Origin: Methylobacterium cerastii
GTDB taxonomy: Bacteria > Pseudomonadota > Alphaproteobacteria > Rhizobiales > Beijerinckiaceae
Reading direction: 5' to 3'
Assembly: GCF_022179125.1 (NCBI RefSeq)
Contig: NZ_BPQG01000044.1
Coordinates: 62,001-126,000 of the forward strand
Length of the DNA stretch: 64,000 nucleotides
Numbering within the stretch: the stretch's first letter is position 1; each line of letters begins with the position of its first letter. Shown in pieces: positions 1 to 8,500 of this stretch. The notes under the pieces were generated by a model. That model worked only from the letters and a program-made list of their open reading frames with translations, had not been told where the DNA came from and searched no databases. Made by a program: the position numbers and the translations under genes.

Positions 1-2056
1 CGAAGCGGTCGGCCAGCACGGAGATGTGAACCAGCCCGTCCTGATGCACGCCGACGTCGACGAAGGCGCCGAACGCGGCGACGTTGGTGACGACGCCTTC
101 GAGCCGCATCCCGGGCTTCAGGTCCGAGATCTTTTCGACGCCGTCCTGGAAGGTCGCGGTGCGGAAGGCCGGACGCGGGTCGCGGCCGGGCTTCTCCAGC
201 TCGGCGATGATGTCGGCGACGGTCGGCAGGCCGAAGGTCGCGTCCACGAACTTCTGCGGGTTCAGCGCCTTGAGCGCCGCGCCGTTGCCGATCAGCGCGT
301 TGATCGGCTGGCCGGTGGCGGCCAAAATCTTCTTGACCACCGGGTAGGCCTCCGGGTGCACGCCCGAGGCGTCGAGCGGGTCGCTGCCGTCGCGAATGCG
401 CAGGAACCCGGCGGCGAGCTCGTAGGCCTTGGGGCCGAGGCCCGCGACCTTGCGCAACGCGGCGCGCGAGCGGAACGGGCCGTTCGCGTCGCGATGCACG
501 ACGATGTTGGCGGCCACCCGCTCCGACAGCCCGGAAACGCGGGCGAGTAGCGGCGCGGAGGCCACGTTCACGTCGACGCCGACGCCGTTGACGCAATCCT
601 CCACCACCGCATCGAGCGAGCGCGACAGCTTCCCTTCCGCGAGGTCGTGCTGGTACTGCCCGACGCCGATCGCCTTCGGCTCGATCTTCACCAGCTCGGC
701 CAGCGGGTCCTGCAGCCGCCGCGCGATCGAGACCGCGCCGCGCAGGGTCACGTCAAGGTCCGGCAGCTCGGCGGAGGCGTAGGCCGAGGCCGAGTAGACC
801 GAGGCGCCGGCCTCAGAGACCATCACCTTGGTCAGCTTCAGCTCCGGGTGCCGGGCCAGGAGCTCGGCCGCCAGCTTGTCGGTCTCGCGCGAGGCGGTGC
901 CGTTGCCGATGGCGATCAGCTCGACCGCGTGGGCGCGGCAGAGCTTGGCCAGCGTCGCCAGCGCACCGGTCCAGTCGCGCCGCGGCTCGTGCGGGAAGAC
1001 CGCGTCGGTGGCGACGACCTTGCCGGTGGCGTCGACCACCGCGACCTTCACGCCGCTGCGGAAGCCCGGATCGAGCCCAAGCGTCGGCCGCGCCCCGGCG
1101 GGCGCCGCGAGCAGCAGGTCGCGCAGGTTGCCGGCGAAGACCTGCACGGCGCCGGCCTCGGCCACCGCCCAGAGCCGGGCGCGGAGATCCGTGTCGATCG
1201 CCGGCTTCAGCTTCGTCCGCCAGGTCTTCCGCACCGTCTCGGCGAGGTAGCGGTCGCCGGGCCGCCCGCGATCCCCGATGCCGAAGGTCTTGGCGATCCG
1301 GGCCTCCTGCCAGGCCGGCTGGCCCGGGGGCGGCGTCTCGGCATCCGTGAGGTCGAGGTCGAGCACCTCCTCCTTCTCGCCGCGGAACAGCGCCAGGATG
1401 CGGTGCGAGGGCAGGCGGGTCAGCGGCTCCTCGAAGGAAAAGTAGTCGGCAAACTTCTGGCCGGCCTCGGCTTTGCCCTTGCGGACCGAGGCGTGCATCC
1501 GCCCGCGCCGCCAGCCATCCTCGCGCAAGCTACCGACGAGTTCGGCGTCCTCGCCGAAGCGCTCGATCAGGATCGCGCGTGCGCCCTCCAGCGTGGCGTC
1601 GGCATCGGGGAACCCGTCCTTGCCGGCAAACGCCTTCGCGGTCTGAACGGGGTCCCGCTCCGGCTGCGCAAGCAGGGCCTCGGCGAGCGGACCGAGCCCG
1701 GCCTCGCGAGCGATCTGAGCCTTGGTCCGGCGCTTGACCTTGAACGGCGCGTAGAGGTCTTCCAGCCGCGCCTTGGTCTCGGCCGTGGCGATCTTCTGCG
1801 CGAGCGCGGCATCGAGCTTGCCGAGGCCCTGGATCGCATCGCGGATGGCGCCGCGGCGCTCTTCCAGGTCGCGCAGGTAGGCCAAGCGCTCCTCCAGGGT
1901 GCGCAGCTGCGCGTCGTCGAGCCCGCCGGTCGCCTCCTTGCGGTAGCGGGCGACGAACGGCACCGTGGCGCCCCCGTCGAGCAGGTCCACCGCCGCCCGC
2001 ACCTGCGCCTCGGCGACGCCGAGCTCGGTGGCGATGCGATGCGTGATGCCGATCAT
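1..2056 (-). CDS. tex: Tex family transcription accessory protein, RNA-binding (3' end outside window)
   Basis: Tex is a cytoplasmic nucleic-acid-binding factor linked to transcription and RNA quality control. The 685 visible codons cover most of the usual ~770. Seen: the N-terminal helical Tex domain with VPFVARYRKEATGGLDD near residue 30; the YqgF/RNase-H-like block starting at TLGLDPGFRSGVKVAVVD near residue 323; the helix-hairpin-helix part (VNGVGVDVNVASAPLLARVS) near residue 490; and the start of the S1 domain (GVVTNVAAFGAFVDVG) at the left edge. ATG 2056 is the only start before an in-frame TAG about 36 nt upstream. The end of the S1 domain lies outside the window. Confidence 0.95.
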   Translation of the reverse strand, partial: MIGITHRIATELGVAEAQVRAAVDLLDGGATVPFVARYRKEATGGLDDAQLRTLEERLAYLRDLEERRGAIRDAIQGLGKLDAALAQKIATAETKARLEDLYAPFKVKRRTKAQIAREAGLGPLAEALLAQPERDPVQTAKAFAGKDGFPDADATLEGARAILIERFGEDAELVGSLREDGWRRGRMHASVRKGKAEAGQKFADYFSFEEPLTRLPSHRILALFRGEKEEVLDLDLTDAETPPPGQPAWQEARIAKTFGIGDRGRPGDRYLAETVRKTWRTKLKPAIDTDLRARLWAVAEAGAVQVFAGNLRDLLLAAPAGARPTLGLDPGFRSGVKVAVVDATGKVVATDAVFPHEPRRDWTGALATLAKLCRAHAVELIAIGNGTASRETDKLAAELLARHPELKLTKVMVSEAGASVYSASAYASAELPDLDVTLRGAVSIARRLQDPLAELVKIEPKAIGVGQYQHDLAEGKLSRSLDAVVEDCVNGVGVDVNVASAPLLARVSGLSERVAANIVVHRDANGPFRSRAALRKVAGLGPKAYELAAGFLRIRDGSDPLDASGVHPEAYPVVKKILAATGQPINALIGNGAALKALNPQKFVDATFGLPTVADIIAELEKPGRDPRPAFRTATFQDGVEKISDLKPGMRLEGVVTNVAAFGAFVDVGVHQDGLVHISVLADRF

Positions 2057-2169
2057 CCGGTCCGTGTCCTCGATGGCTGCGGGGCGCGGTGTCTAACCCG
2101 GATGGGGGAGGGGAGCCAGACGGGGGCGGGATCAGCGTGTTTTCCGGGAGCCCCCGCAGCGAGTCCCGG

Positions 2170-2700
2170 TCAGTTCAGCCGCCAGATCGCCGCGTTGAGC
2201 AGGCTCGCGAAGGCGACCCACGCGGCGTAGGGCACCAGCAGCCACGCCGCGATCCGGTCGACGCGCCAGCTCAGCTTGATCGTCCACAGCACCATCACGA
2301 GGAGGGCTAGCACCACCACGAGACCGGCTCCGAGGGCGTAACGCGTGAAGAACACCGGCGTCCAGGCGGCGTTGAGCGCGAGCTGCACGCCGAACGCCAC
2401 GAGCGCCAGCCGCCAGCCCCCTTGCGCCGGCCCGGTGGCCGGTCGTGCGCCCAGCAGGCGCCAGAGCGAGACCACCATCATCACGTCGAGAATCGTCCAG
2501 GCGATCGGGAAGGCGGCGTTCGGCGGGTTGAAGGACGGCTTGACGAGGCCCGCATACCATCCCCCGATCTCGGACCCGGTCGCCAGCCCGCCGATCAGCG
2601 AGGTCGCCCCCACCGGCAGGATCGCGGCGGGCAGCCGCAGCCACCAGGGCAGGGTCGGCCGCGTCGGGACCTGCATCGGGGTGGCTTGGATGGGCGGCAT
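2170..2700 (-). CDS. TspO/MBR family protein (tryptophan-rich sensory protein)
   Basis: Predicted inner-membrane protein of 176 aa, the normal size for the five-helix TspO/peripheral benzodiazepine receptor family, which binds tetrapyrroles and modulates pigment or stress responses. Seen: about five hydrophobic segments, family-typical WYAGLVKPSFNPPNAAFPIAW after the first helix, and the LALNAAWTPVFF stretch. It lies upstream of tex on the same strand with a gap of 113 bp. In phototrophic alphaproteobacteria the role is tied to tetrapyrrole/photosynthesis control. Here the function is inferred from family only; hemA is 26 kb away. Confidence 0.9.
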   Translation of the reverse strand: MPPIQATPMQVPTRPTLPWWLRLPAAILPVGATSLIGGLATGSEIGGWYAGLVKPSFNPPNAAFPIAWTILDVMMVVSLWRLLGARPATGPAQGGWRLALVAFGVQLALNAAWTPVFFTRYALGAGLVVVLALLVMVLWTIKLSWRVDRIAAWLLVPYAAWVAFASLLNAAIWRLN

Positions 2701-3070
2701 ACGGGGACCTCGTTGCGGATTCGGATCGCGATGTCGGTGTGGATCGTGTCAGGCGTGATGCCCCGACGCTAGGACGCGCGGCCGCCACACCCAGAACGCG
2801 CGGTCGCGGGAGATGGCAACTCCGATCGGCCCGACCCCTCGCCGTCATCCCGGGGCTGCGCAGCAAAGCCCGGGATTCAGTGCCGCCGACGGCTTCAGCT
2901 GAAGCACGACCTGCGGTTCTGGATTCCGGGCACGCCCTCGGCGACCCGGAATGACGGTGACAACCTCGCATAAGGCTTCGCGTCGAAACATCTGCCGTAT
3001 CCCGGGACGTGGAGGCGCGCGGACACGCCAGCGATGACGCTGGCGGCGCGATGCGCTATCGGACGCCGCC
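2701..3070. other. Intergenic region between divergent TspO and metC genes
   Basis: No gene is supported here. It should hold the promoters of the TspO-like gene (leftward) and metC (rightward). Its middle is occupied by the inverted-repeat element at 2843-2957, listed separately. Confidence 0.6.
2843..2957. repeat. Imperfect palindromic extragenic repeat (REP-like)
   Basis: The element begins CGTCATCCCGGG and ends CCCGGAATGACG, so its outer arms are inverted copies of each other with one mismatch. Inside are a second inverted pair (CCCGGGATTC against GGATTCCGGG) and a short palindrome CTTCAGCTGAAG. The ~115 bp unit resembles dispersed extragenic elements of Rhizobiales. No second copy was recognised in this window, so its repetitive nature is an inference. 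Confidence 0.55.
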
Positions 3071-4267
3071 ATGACCCTGCCCGTCGACACCCAGCCCGAA
3101 CCGGACGCTCCGCAGCCCCCCACCTGGTCGAAGCGCACGCTCGCCGCGCAGGCGATGGGGCACGTCGACCCGGTGACCCGCGCGGTGGTGGCGCCGCTGC
3201 ACGTGTCGACCACCTTCATCCGCGACCCCGACAACGGCTATTCCTCCGGCTTCTCCTACGCGCGGCCCGACAACGCGACCGTGCGCGAGGCGGAGGCCGT
3301 GCTGGCGATGCTGGAGGAGGCGCCGGCCGCGATGCTGTTCGGCTCCGGCATGGCGGCGGCGACCGCGGTGTTCGGCGCGCTGGAGCCCGGCGACCACGTG
3401 GTCGCGCCGGCGGTGATGTACTGGGCGCTGAAGCGCTGGCTGCGTGAGGAGGCGCCGCGGCGGCGGCTCGACCTCGACTTCGTTGCCATGGACGACCTCG
3501 ACGCCCTGCGGCGGGCGATGCGGCCGGGGCGGACGAAGCTCGTCTGGATCGAGACCCCCGGCAACCCGCTCTGGACGGTGACCGACATCGCCGCCGCGGC
3601 CGAGATCGCGCATGCGGCGGGTGCGCGGCTCGCGGTCGACTCCACCGTCGCCTCGCCGTTCCACACCCGGCCGCTGCGCCTCGGCGCCGACCTCGTCATG
3701 CATTCCGGCACCAAGATCCTGAACGGCCATTCCGACGTCGTCGCCGGCGTCCTAGCCACCGCCGCGCAGGACGCCGCCTGGACCCGGATCGGTTCGATCC
3801 GCGCCGGCGGCGGCGCGATCCTCGGGCCGTTCGAGGCCTACCTCCTGATGCGGAGCCTGCGCACTTTTCCCTTGCGTGCCGCCGCGCAATCCGCCGGCGC
3901 CCTCGACCTCGCTGCCCGCTTCGCCCAGCACCCGCACGTCGAGCGGGTGCTGTATCCGGGCCTGCCCGACGACCCGGGCCACGCGGTCGCCGCGCGGCAG
4001 ATGGAGCAGGGGTTCGGGGCGATGCTGTCGATCCGGGTCGCCGGGGGCGAGGCGGCGGCGATCGCCACCGCCGCGCAGGTGCGCCTGTGGAAGCGGGCGA
4101 CCTCGCTCGGCGGCGTCGAAAGCCTGATCGAGCACCGCGCCTCCGTCGAGGGGCCGGGCACCCCGTGCCCGCCCGACCTGCTGCGACTCTCCACCGGTCT
4201 CGAGGACCCGGACGACCTGTTCGCCGACCTCGCCGCGGCGCTGCGGGCCGCGCATCCGGGAGCGTGA
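3071..4267 (+). CDS. metC: Cystathionine beta-lyase (Cys/Met metabolism PLP enzyme)
   Basis: PLP-dependent lyase that cleaves cystathionine to homocysteine, pyruvate and ammonia in methionine synthesis. The 398 aa are typical for the family. Seen: the gamma-family N-terminal signature VAPLHVSTTFIRDPDNGYSS, the cofactor-phosphate loop LFGSGMAAATAVF, the VWIETPGNPLW block, and the PLP lysine Lys215 in HSGTKILNGHSD. The C-terminus has SLGGVESLIEHRAS. Cystathionine gamma-synthase or another Cys/Met-family lyase cannot be excluded by eye, but the pattern fits MetC best. It stands alone, divergent from the TspO gene across a repeat-bearing spacer. Confidence 0.9.
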   Translation: MTLPVDTQPEPDAPQPPTWSKRTLAAQAMGHVDPVTRAVVAPLHVSTTFIRDPDNGYSSGFSYARPDNATVREAEAVLAMLEEAPAAMLFGSGMAAATAVFGALEPGDHVVAPAVMYWALKRWLREEAPRRRLDLDFVAMDDLDALRRAMRPGRTKLVWIETPGNPLWTVTDIAAAAEIAHAAGARLAVDSTVASPFHTRPLRLGADLVMHSGTKILNGHSDVVAGVLATAAQDAAWTRIGSIRAGGGAILGPFEAYLLMRSLRTFPLRAAAQSAGALDLAARFAQHPHVERVLYPGLPDDPGHAVAARQMEQGFGAMLSIRVAGGEAAAIATAAQVRLWKRATSLGGVESLIEHRASVEGPGTPCPPDLLRLSTGLEDPDDLFADLAAALRAAHPGA

Positions 4268-4375
4268 GCGGCTCCCTGTGGAATCATTTCTGGTCCGGCG
4301 GGACCCCCGGGCCGGCTGCGCGTTGTGCCTGACACCTTCGGGGCGCGTTCCACGCCGAGAGATCAAGAGCGGACC

Positions 4376-4870
4376 ATGACGACACGCATCCTTGCCGGCG
4401 CCGCGCTCACCGGGGCCCTGGCGCTCGCCCTCCTCGCCGCCCCGGCGGCCTCGACCCGGGCGCTCGCCGACACGGTGCCGAGCCTCGACATCACGAAGAC
4501 CTGCCAGTCGGCGAGCCGCGCCAACAGCGGCGTCAGCGACCAGGCCAACGTCGACGGCTGCCTGCGCTCCGAGCGGGACGCGAAGAAGGAGGCCGAGCGC
4601 CGCTGGGGCGACTACACGCCCTCGGCCAAGCGCCAGTGCGAGGACCAGTACAAGGCCGGCGGCTACCCGTCCTACGTCGAGATGGTGACCTGCCTCGAGC
4701 TCGCCAGCGGCACCGTGCCGACCCAGCCGAATTCCGGTGGCACCGCCACAGGCGGCCCCGGCGCGCCGGGCGCCAAGGCGGCCCCGCAGGAATCGGGCAG
4801 CCGCAACCTCACCCGCGAGCCGGCCGCGAACCAGCGCACCAACCCGATAGAGGTGCTGGACAAGAAGTAG
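4376..4870 (+). CDS. Conserved hypothetical secreted protein, four cysteines
   Basis: 164 aa. Function not recognised. The N-terminus is a Sec signal peptide: MTTRILAGAALTG, a hydrophobic core and a likely cut after ALA-D near residue 36. The mature part has four cysteines (TCQS, GCLRS, QCED, VTCLE) that could form two disulfides, and many charged residues around them. The tail is low-complexity, rich in Gly, Pro and Thr. ATG 4376 is preferred to an upstream in-frame start because it places the signal peptide at the terminus. The stop is 8 bp before the haloacid dehalogenase gene, so they may be co-transcribed. Confidence 0.75.
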   Translation: MTTRILAGAALTGALALALLAAPAASTRALADTVPSLDITKTCQSASRANSGVSDQANVDGCLRSERDAKKEAERRWGDYTPSAKRQCEDQYKAGGYPSYVEMVTCLELASGTVPTQPNSGGTATGGPGAPGAKAAPQESGSRNLTREPAANQRTNPIEVLDKK

Positions 4871-4878
4871 GGGCCCGG

Positions 4879-5568
4879 ATGTCAGCCACTTCGAAACTCG
4901 GAAGTCCTCTGCTCGAAGGCCGCACGGCGGTGGTGTTCGACGCCTACGGCACGTTGTTCGACGTGCACTCGGCGGTGCAGCGCCACGCCGACGCGGTCGG
5001 GCCGGACGCCGCGCGTTTGTCTGAGCTGTGGCGGACCAAGCAGGTCGAGTACAGCTGGAACCTGTCGCTGATCGGGCGCTACGTCCCGTTCTGGCAGCTC
5101 ACCGAGCGGGCGCTGGATTTCGCCCTGGCCAGCCACGCGAGCGTCGACCCTGCCCTACGCGACACGTTGCTCGACGCCTACCGCGACCTCGACGCCTACG
5201 CCGAAGTGCCGGGCGTGCTGGAGCGGCTGCGGGAGCGCGGTCTCACCACCGCGCTCCTCTCCAACGGCGACGCGGCCATGCTCGGCCGCTCGGTCGATGC
5301 CGCCGGCATCCGGCCGCACCTCGACACGGTGCTCTCGGTCGACGCAGCCCAGGTGTTCAAGACGCACCCGCGCGCCTACGCCGTCGTCGGCGAGGCGCTC
5401 GGCGTGAGCCCGGAGGCGGTGCTGTTCTGCTCTTCGAACCGCTGGGACGTGGCCGGCGCCACCGCCTTCGGCTTCGCCTGCGCCTGGATCAACCGCGGCG
5501 CCAAGCCCGACGAGTACGCCGACCTGGCGCCGGTGGCGGTGCTGACGGATCTCGAAGGGTTGTTCTGA
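4879..5568 (+). CDS. Haloacid dehalogenase, type II (HAD superfamily)
   Basis: 229 aa, the usual size of S-2-haloacid dehalogenases, which hydrolyse 2-haloalkanoates to 2-hydroxyacids. Seen: nucleophile Asp21 in VVFDAYGTLFD, motif II Ser/Asn in LLSNGD, the motif III lysine in VFKTHPRAY, and the family hallmark SSNRWDVAGA near the C-terminus. The cap helix region has YVPFWQLTERALDFAL. These motifs distinguish type II dehalogenases from generic HAD phosphatases. ATG 4879 follows the small secreted protein by 8 bp. The natural substrate is unknown. Confidence 0.9.
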   Translation: MSATSKLGSPLLEGRTAVVFDAYGTLFDVHSAVQRHADAVGPDAARLSELWRTKQVEYSWNLSLIGRYVPFWQLTERALDFALASHASVDPALRDTLLDAYRDLDAYAEVPGVLERLRERGLTTALLSNGDAAMLGRSVDAAGIRPHLDTVLSVDAAQVFKTHPRAYAVVGEALGVSPEAVLFCSSNRWDVAGATAFGFACAWINRGAKPDEYADLAPVAVLTDLEGLF

Positions 5569-5604
5569 AGGGGGGGCGGCGCCTCCGGCACCTCTACGAA
5601 CCGC

Positions 5605-7362
5605 TCATTTCACCACGATCCAATCCTCCACCACCAGGGCGTCAAGGCCGGTGGTGTAGAACATCAGGATCGCGTCTTCCGCCGTGTGAAGGATCGGCTT
5701 GCCCATCACGTTGAAGCTGGTGTTGAGCAGGATCGGGACGTTCGTGATCTCGGCAAAGGCCGCGATCAGCGCGGCGTAGGCCGGGTTGCGCTCCGGCGTC
5801 ACGCTCTGGAGCCGGCCGGTGCCGTCGGCGTGCACCACCGCCGGGACCTGGTCGCGCTTGGATTCGCGCCACACCAGGGTGCGCTCCATGTACGGGCTGT
5901 CGGCGTAGGCCTCGAACCAGTCGGGGCCGGCCTCGGCCAGGATCGAGGGCGCGAAGGGGCGGAAGGCCTCGCGGTACTTCACCTTGGCGTTGAGTGCGTC
6001 CTTGGCGCCCTCCGGCCGCGGGTCGGCGAGAATCGAGCGGTTGCCGAGCGAGCGCGGGCCGAACTCGGCCCGGCCCTGGACCCAGCCGACGAGGCCGCCG
6101 GCCGCCAGGATCTTCGCCGCCTCCCGCGTCGCCGCCGCGTGGCCGACGCGTCGCGCGCTTGGCTCCCACTCCGCCAGCCGCTCCATCGGCGCGGTCGAAA
6201 CGTGCGAGCCGAGGTAGGGGGTGAGCGGGCGGGTCTCGGGCGCCGGCCCGGTCCAGTCCGGGTTGTCGGCGGCGTAGGCGAGCCAAGCCGCACCGATCGC
6301 GTTGCCGTCGTCGCCCGGCGCGGACGGGACGTGAAGCCGGCAAAATTCCGAACGTTCGAGCACCCGGCCGTTGTAGGACGAGTTGAGGCCGCAGCCGCCC
6401 GCGATCACCAGGTTCTCGTGCGGGCTCAGGACCCAGGCCTCGGCGACGAGGACGTCCATCAACTCCGAAAACACGTCCTGGCCGCTCTTGGCGAGATCGG
6501 CCCAGCCGGCCTCGCCGAGGTCGGCCGGGCGGCGGCTCAGGATCGTCGCGACGACATCGCGCACGGTGGCGTCGTCGGAGAACTTCAGGCGGCCGTTCTC
6601 GGCCGAGAACAGGCGGCGGAGCTGCGCGACGAGGCCCGGATCGGTGCGGCCGTAGGGCGCGAGCCCCATGATCTTCCATTCCTCGCCCTTGAGCTGGTCG
6701 AAGCCGGCCAGGTCCGTGACGAGCCCGTAGAGGAAGCCGACCGAGCCGCGACCGCGGTGGCGCCGCACCTCGGCGATGCGGCCCGTCTCCATCCGGTAGA
6801 GCGCCGCCGCCCCGGTCTCGCCCATGCCGTCGACGATCACCGCCGTCGCGTCCGAGAACGGGCTGCCCCACAGGGCGTAGGCCGCGTGGGTAAGGTGGTG
6901 GGGGAAGCGGTCCTGCCGCACGATCCGCGCCCGCGGGTCGCCGCCGCGGCTCCGCGTCTCCTGGTCGAGCGCCAGCAGGGTGCCGTAGCCGGCACGCGCC
7001 TGGGCGATCGCCATCTCGGCGACGAAGATGCGCTCGGCGCGCTCGGGCACGAACGAGCGGTTGAGCGTCGGCGGGTGCCGGCTCAAGGCGTCGAGGGTGA
7101 AGGCGCCGCCGCGGCCCTGCCCCTCCAGGAACTCGGTGAATTGCTGCCCCCAGGTCGAGGCGACGACGAGCTCGGAGCCCTGCGGCACGAATTCGGCGAG
7201 CAGCCCGACCATGCGGGTGGCCGGGTCGGGCTCGCAGTTCGGGGCGCGCTTGTATTGCAGGAACCGCTCGGCGCCCTCGGCGAAGAGGATGGTGCCGTCG
7301 GGCCCGATCAGCGCGAGCGCAGGGTCGTGGAAGGTGGTGGCGAGGCCGAGATAATACCGCAT
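5605..7362 (-). CDS. Carbamoyltransferase, NodU/CmcH family
   Basis: Transfers carbamoyl from carbamoyl phosphate, via a carbamoyl-adenylate, to a hydroxyl of a sugar or other metabolite. Seen: N-terminal ASKHA/Kae1-like domain with YLGLATTFHDPALALI and HHLTHAAYAL near residue 120, the ATP/metal region AVIVDGMGETGAAALY, and the C-terminal domain with FGPRSLGNRSILADPR, KYREAFRPFAPSIL and ILLNTSFNVMGKPI. About 585 aa is normal. ATG 7362 (MRYYLGL) starts where homologues do; an in-frame ATG exists at 7392. No glycosyltransferase or antibiotic genes are adjacent, so the acceptor is unknown. Confidence 0.92.
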   Translation of the reverse strand: MRYYLGLATTFHDPALALIGPDGTILFAEGAERFLQYKRAPNCEPDPATRMVGLLAEFVPQGSELVVASTWGQQFTEFLEGQGRGGAFTLDALSRHPPTLNRSFVPERAERIFVAEMAIAQARAGYGTLLALDQETRSRGGDPRARIVRQDRFPHHLTHAAYALWGSPFSDATAVIVDGMGETGAAALYRMETGRIAEVRRHRGRGSVGFLYGLVTDLAGFDQLKGEEWKIMGLAPYGRTDPGLVAQLRRLFSAENGRLKFSDDATVRDVVATILSRRPADLGEAGWADLAKSGQDVFSELMDVLVAEAWVLSPHENLVIAGGCGLNSSYNGRVLERSEFCRLHVPSAPGDDGNAIGAAWLAYAADNPDWTGPAPETRPLTPYLGSHVSTAPMERLAEWEPSARRVGHAAATREAAKILAAGGLVGWVQGRAEFGPRSLGNRSILADPRPEGAKDALNAKVKYREAFRPFAPSILAEAGPDWFEAYADSPYMERTLVWRESKRDQVPAVVHADGTGRLQSVTPERNPAYAALIAAFAEITNVPILLNTSFNVMGKPILHTAEDAILMFYTTGLDALVVEDWIVVK

Positions 7363-7406
7363 CGCCGACCGGGTTAACGCCGCGGCGCCCACCCGGCAAC
7401 CGCCGC

Positions 7407-7610
7407 TCAGGCGCGGGGCGCCCGCTCCAGGCGGCGGGCGAGGCGGGTCGCGCCGTAGACCTCGCCGAGGCGCCGGCGGGCGGCGTGGATCGGGGGGGCG
7501 GTCCGCTCGGCGTGGGCGGCGGCGATCACCCGCAGGGTCGCGGCGACGGAGCGCTCCAGGCGCTGCTCGTCCTGCGCCGTCACGGCGCGAGCCTTCACGG
7601 TTTCGATCAT
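7407..7610 (-). CDS. Small hypothetical protein, basic, helical
   Basis: 67 aa, not recognised. The protein is rich in Arg and Ala (TAQDEQRLERSVAATL at the front, RRLGEVYGATRLARRLERAP at the end), so it is probably helical and cytosolic. ATG 7610 is chosen because an AAGGGG ribosome-binding site lies just upstream; a longer in-frame ORF exists but looks non-coding. It precedes the carbamoyltransferase gene on the same strand and may share its transcript. Confidence 0.5.
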   Translation of the reverse strand: MIETVKARAVTAQDEQRLERSVAATLRVIAAAHAERTAPPIHAARRRLGEVYGATRLARRLERAPRA

Positions 7611-7797
7611 CGGGATGCCCCTTCTGGTCCTGCCTTCGTCCGGGCGGCGACCGTCGGCGACAGCATCCGGGGCTGGCTGGGCCGCAAGATGGCAGCTTGG
7701 CCGTGGCACAGGCGAAAGCGATACCGGGTCGGCTCGAAGGCAGGTCCGAGCGTCGCGGGTCCCGCCGCGCCTGAGGACGCGGCGACCATCGAGGGGG

Positions 7798-8031
7798 CTA
7801 GGGCGTCGGGGGCGCCGACTGCGCACGCACGACCGCGCGGGCGACCTCGAGTACCGTCCGGCGGCCGGCGTCGCCCTCGATCGCGTCCCACAGGGTCAGC
7901 AGCTCCCGGGCCTCGGCGACCGGGCGGCCGTCGTCCTTGCCGTTCGCCAGGTCGTCGACGGTACACCGCAGGGCCGTCGCGATGCGCTTCAGCGTCTGAG
8001 CGGTGCGCTCGGACGGTGAGGTGTCGGTCAT
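7798..8031 (-). CDS. Small hypothetical protein with possible partial HTH
   Basis: 77 aa, not recognised. The segment LKRIATALRCTVDDLANG resembles the recognition-helix end of XRE-type helix-turn-helix proteins, but the full domain is absent. The rest (LTLWDAIEGDAGRRTVLEVA) is helical. ATG 8031 gives MTDTSPSERTAQ; an in-frame ATG at 8061 is less likely. A regulatory role is only a guess. Confidence 0.5.
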   Translation of the reverse strand: MTDTSPSERTAQTLKRIATALRCTVDDLANGKDDGRPVAEARELLTLWDAIEGDAGRRTVLEVARAVVRAQSAPPTP

Positions 8032-8500
8032 GCAGGGATCTCGATGCGGCATCGGCGTCACGGCGAGAGGCGGGAAGGGGCGGAGCGCGGGCGGCCGGCG
8101 GCGATCACGGCGCGGCGGCGTGCCCGCGTCTCGGCCCGCGTCCCTTTCTCCAGAGGATCGGGCCTACCGGCTTCGACGCGGACGTCGCGAAGCCCGCGGC
8201 ACGCGTCGGCGGAAGGTGTCGTGGAGATGTCGAAGACGCGCATGACGGACGCCGAAGACTATCGTTTCGACGAAGGCGTGCCGATACTGGAAAATCGTTC
8301 GGTTCCGATAAAAAGCATTCGATCGGAAGCATAGGCCGGATCCAGATCTACGAAACGCTGCAGCCGTAATCAGATGTGTTGTTTGTCCGATTTTAAACTA
8401 GAAGTGTCAAATGTGCGCGATTTTTACACTTCTATTGCGCATTTTTCATATCGGCCGTGGAGCTCGGATCGCCGGTCTCACCGGAGGCTCATCCTGGGAT
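8032..8500. other. Intergenic region with an AT-rich island
   Basis: No convincing gene. The part at 8340-8460 is much more AT-rich than its surroundings and carries the inverted repeat listed at 8399-8434. A 35-codon ORF at 8227-8334 has no clear ribosome-binding site and was not accepted. Confidence 0.5.
8399..8434. promoter_or_regulatory. Inverted repeat TAGAAGTGT-N18-ACACTTCTA
   Basis: Perfect 9-bp arms at 8399-8407 and 8426-8434, separated by 18 bp, in an AT-rich pocket. It lies downstream of the broken araC-type gene and about 370 bp upstream of the small gene starting at 8031. It could be an operator, an attachment or insertion scar, or a weak terminator. Confidence 0.35.

Noticed and set aside
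8227-8334. 35-codon ORF starting MSKTRMTDAEDYRF
   Set aside because: No properly spaced ribosome-binding site, no neighbours on that strand, and no recognisable family. It could be real but cannot be supported.
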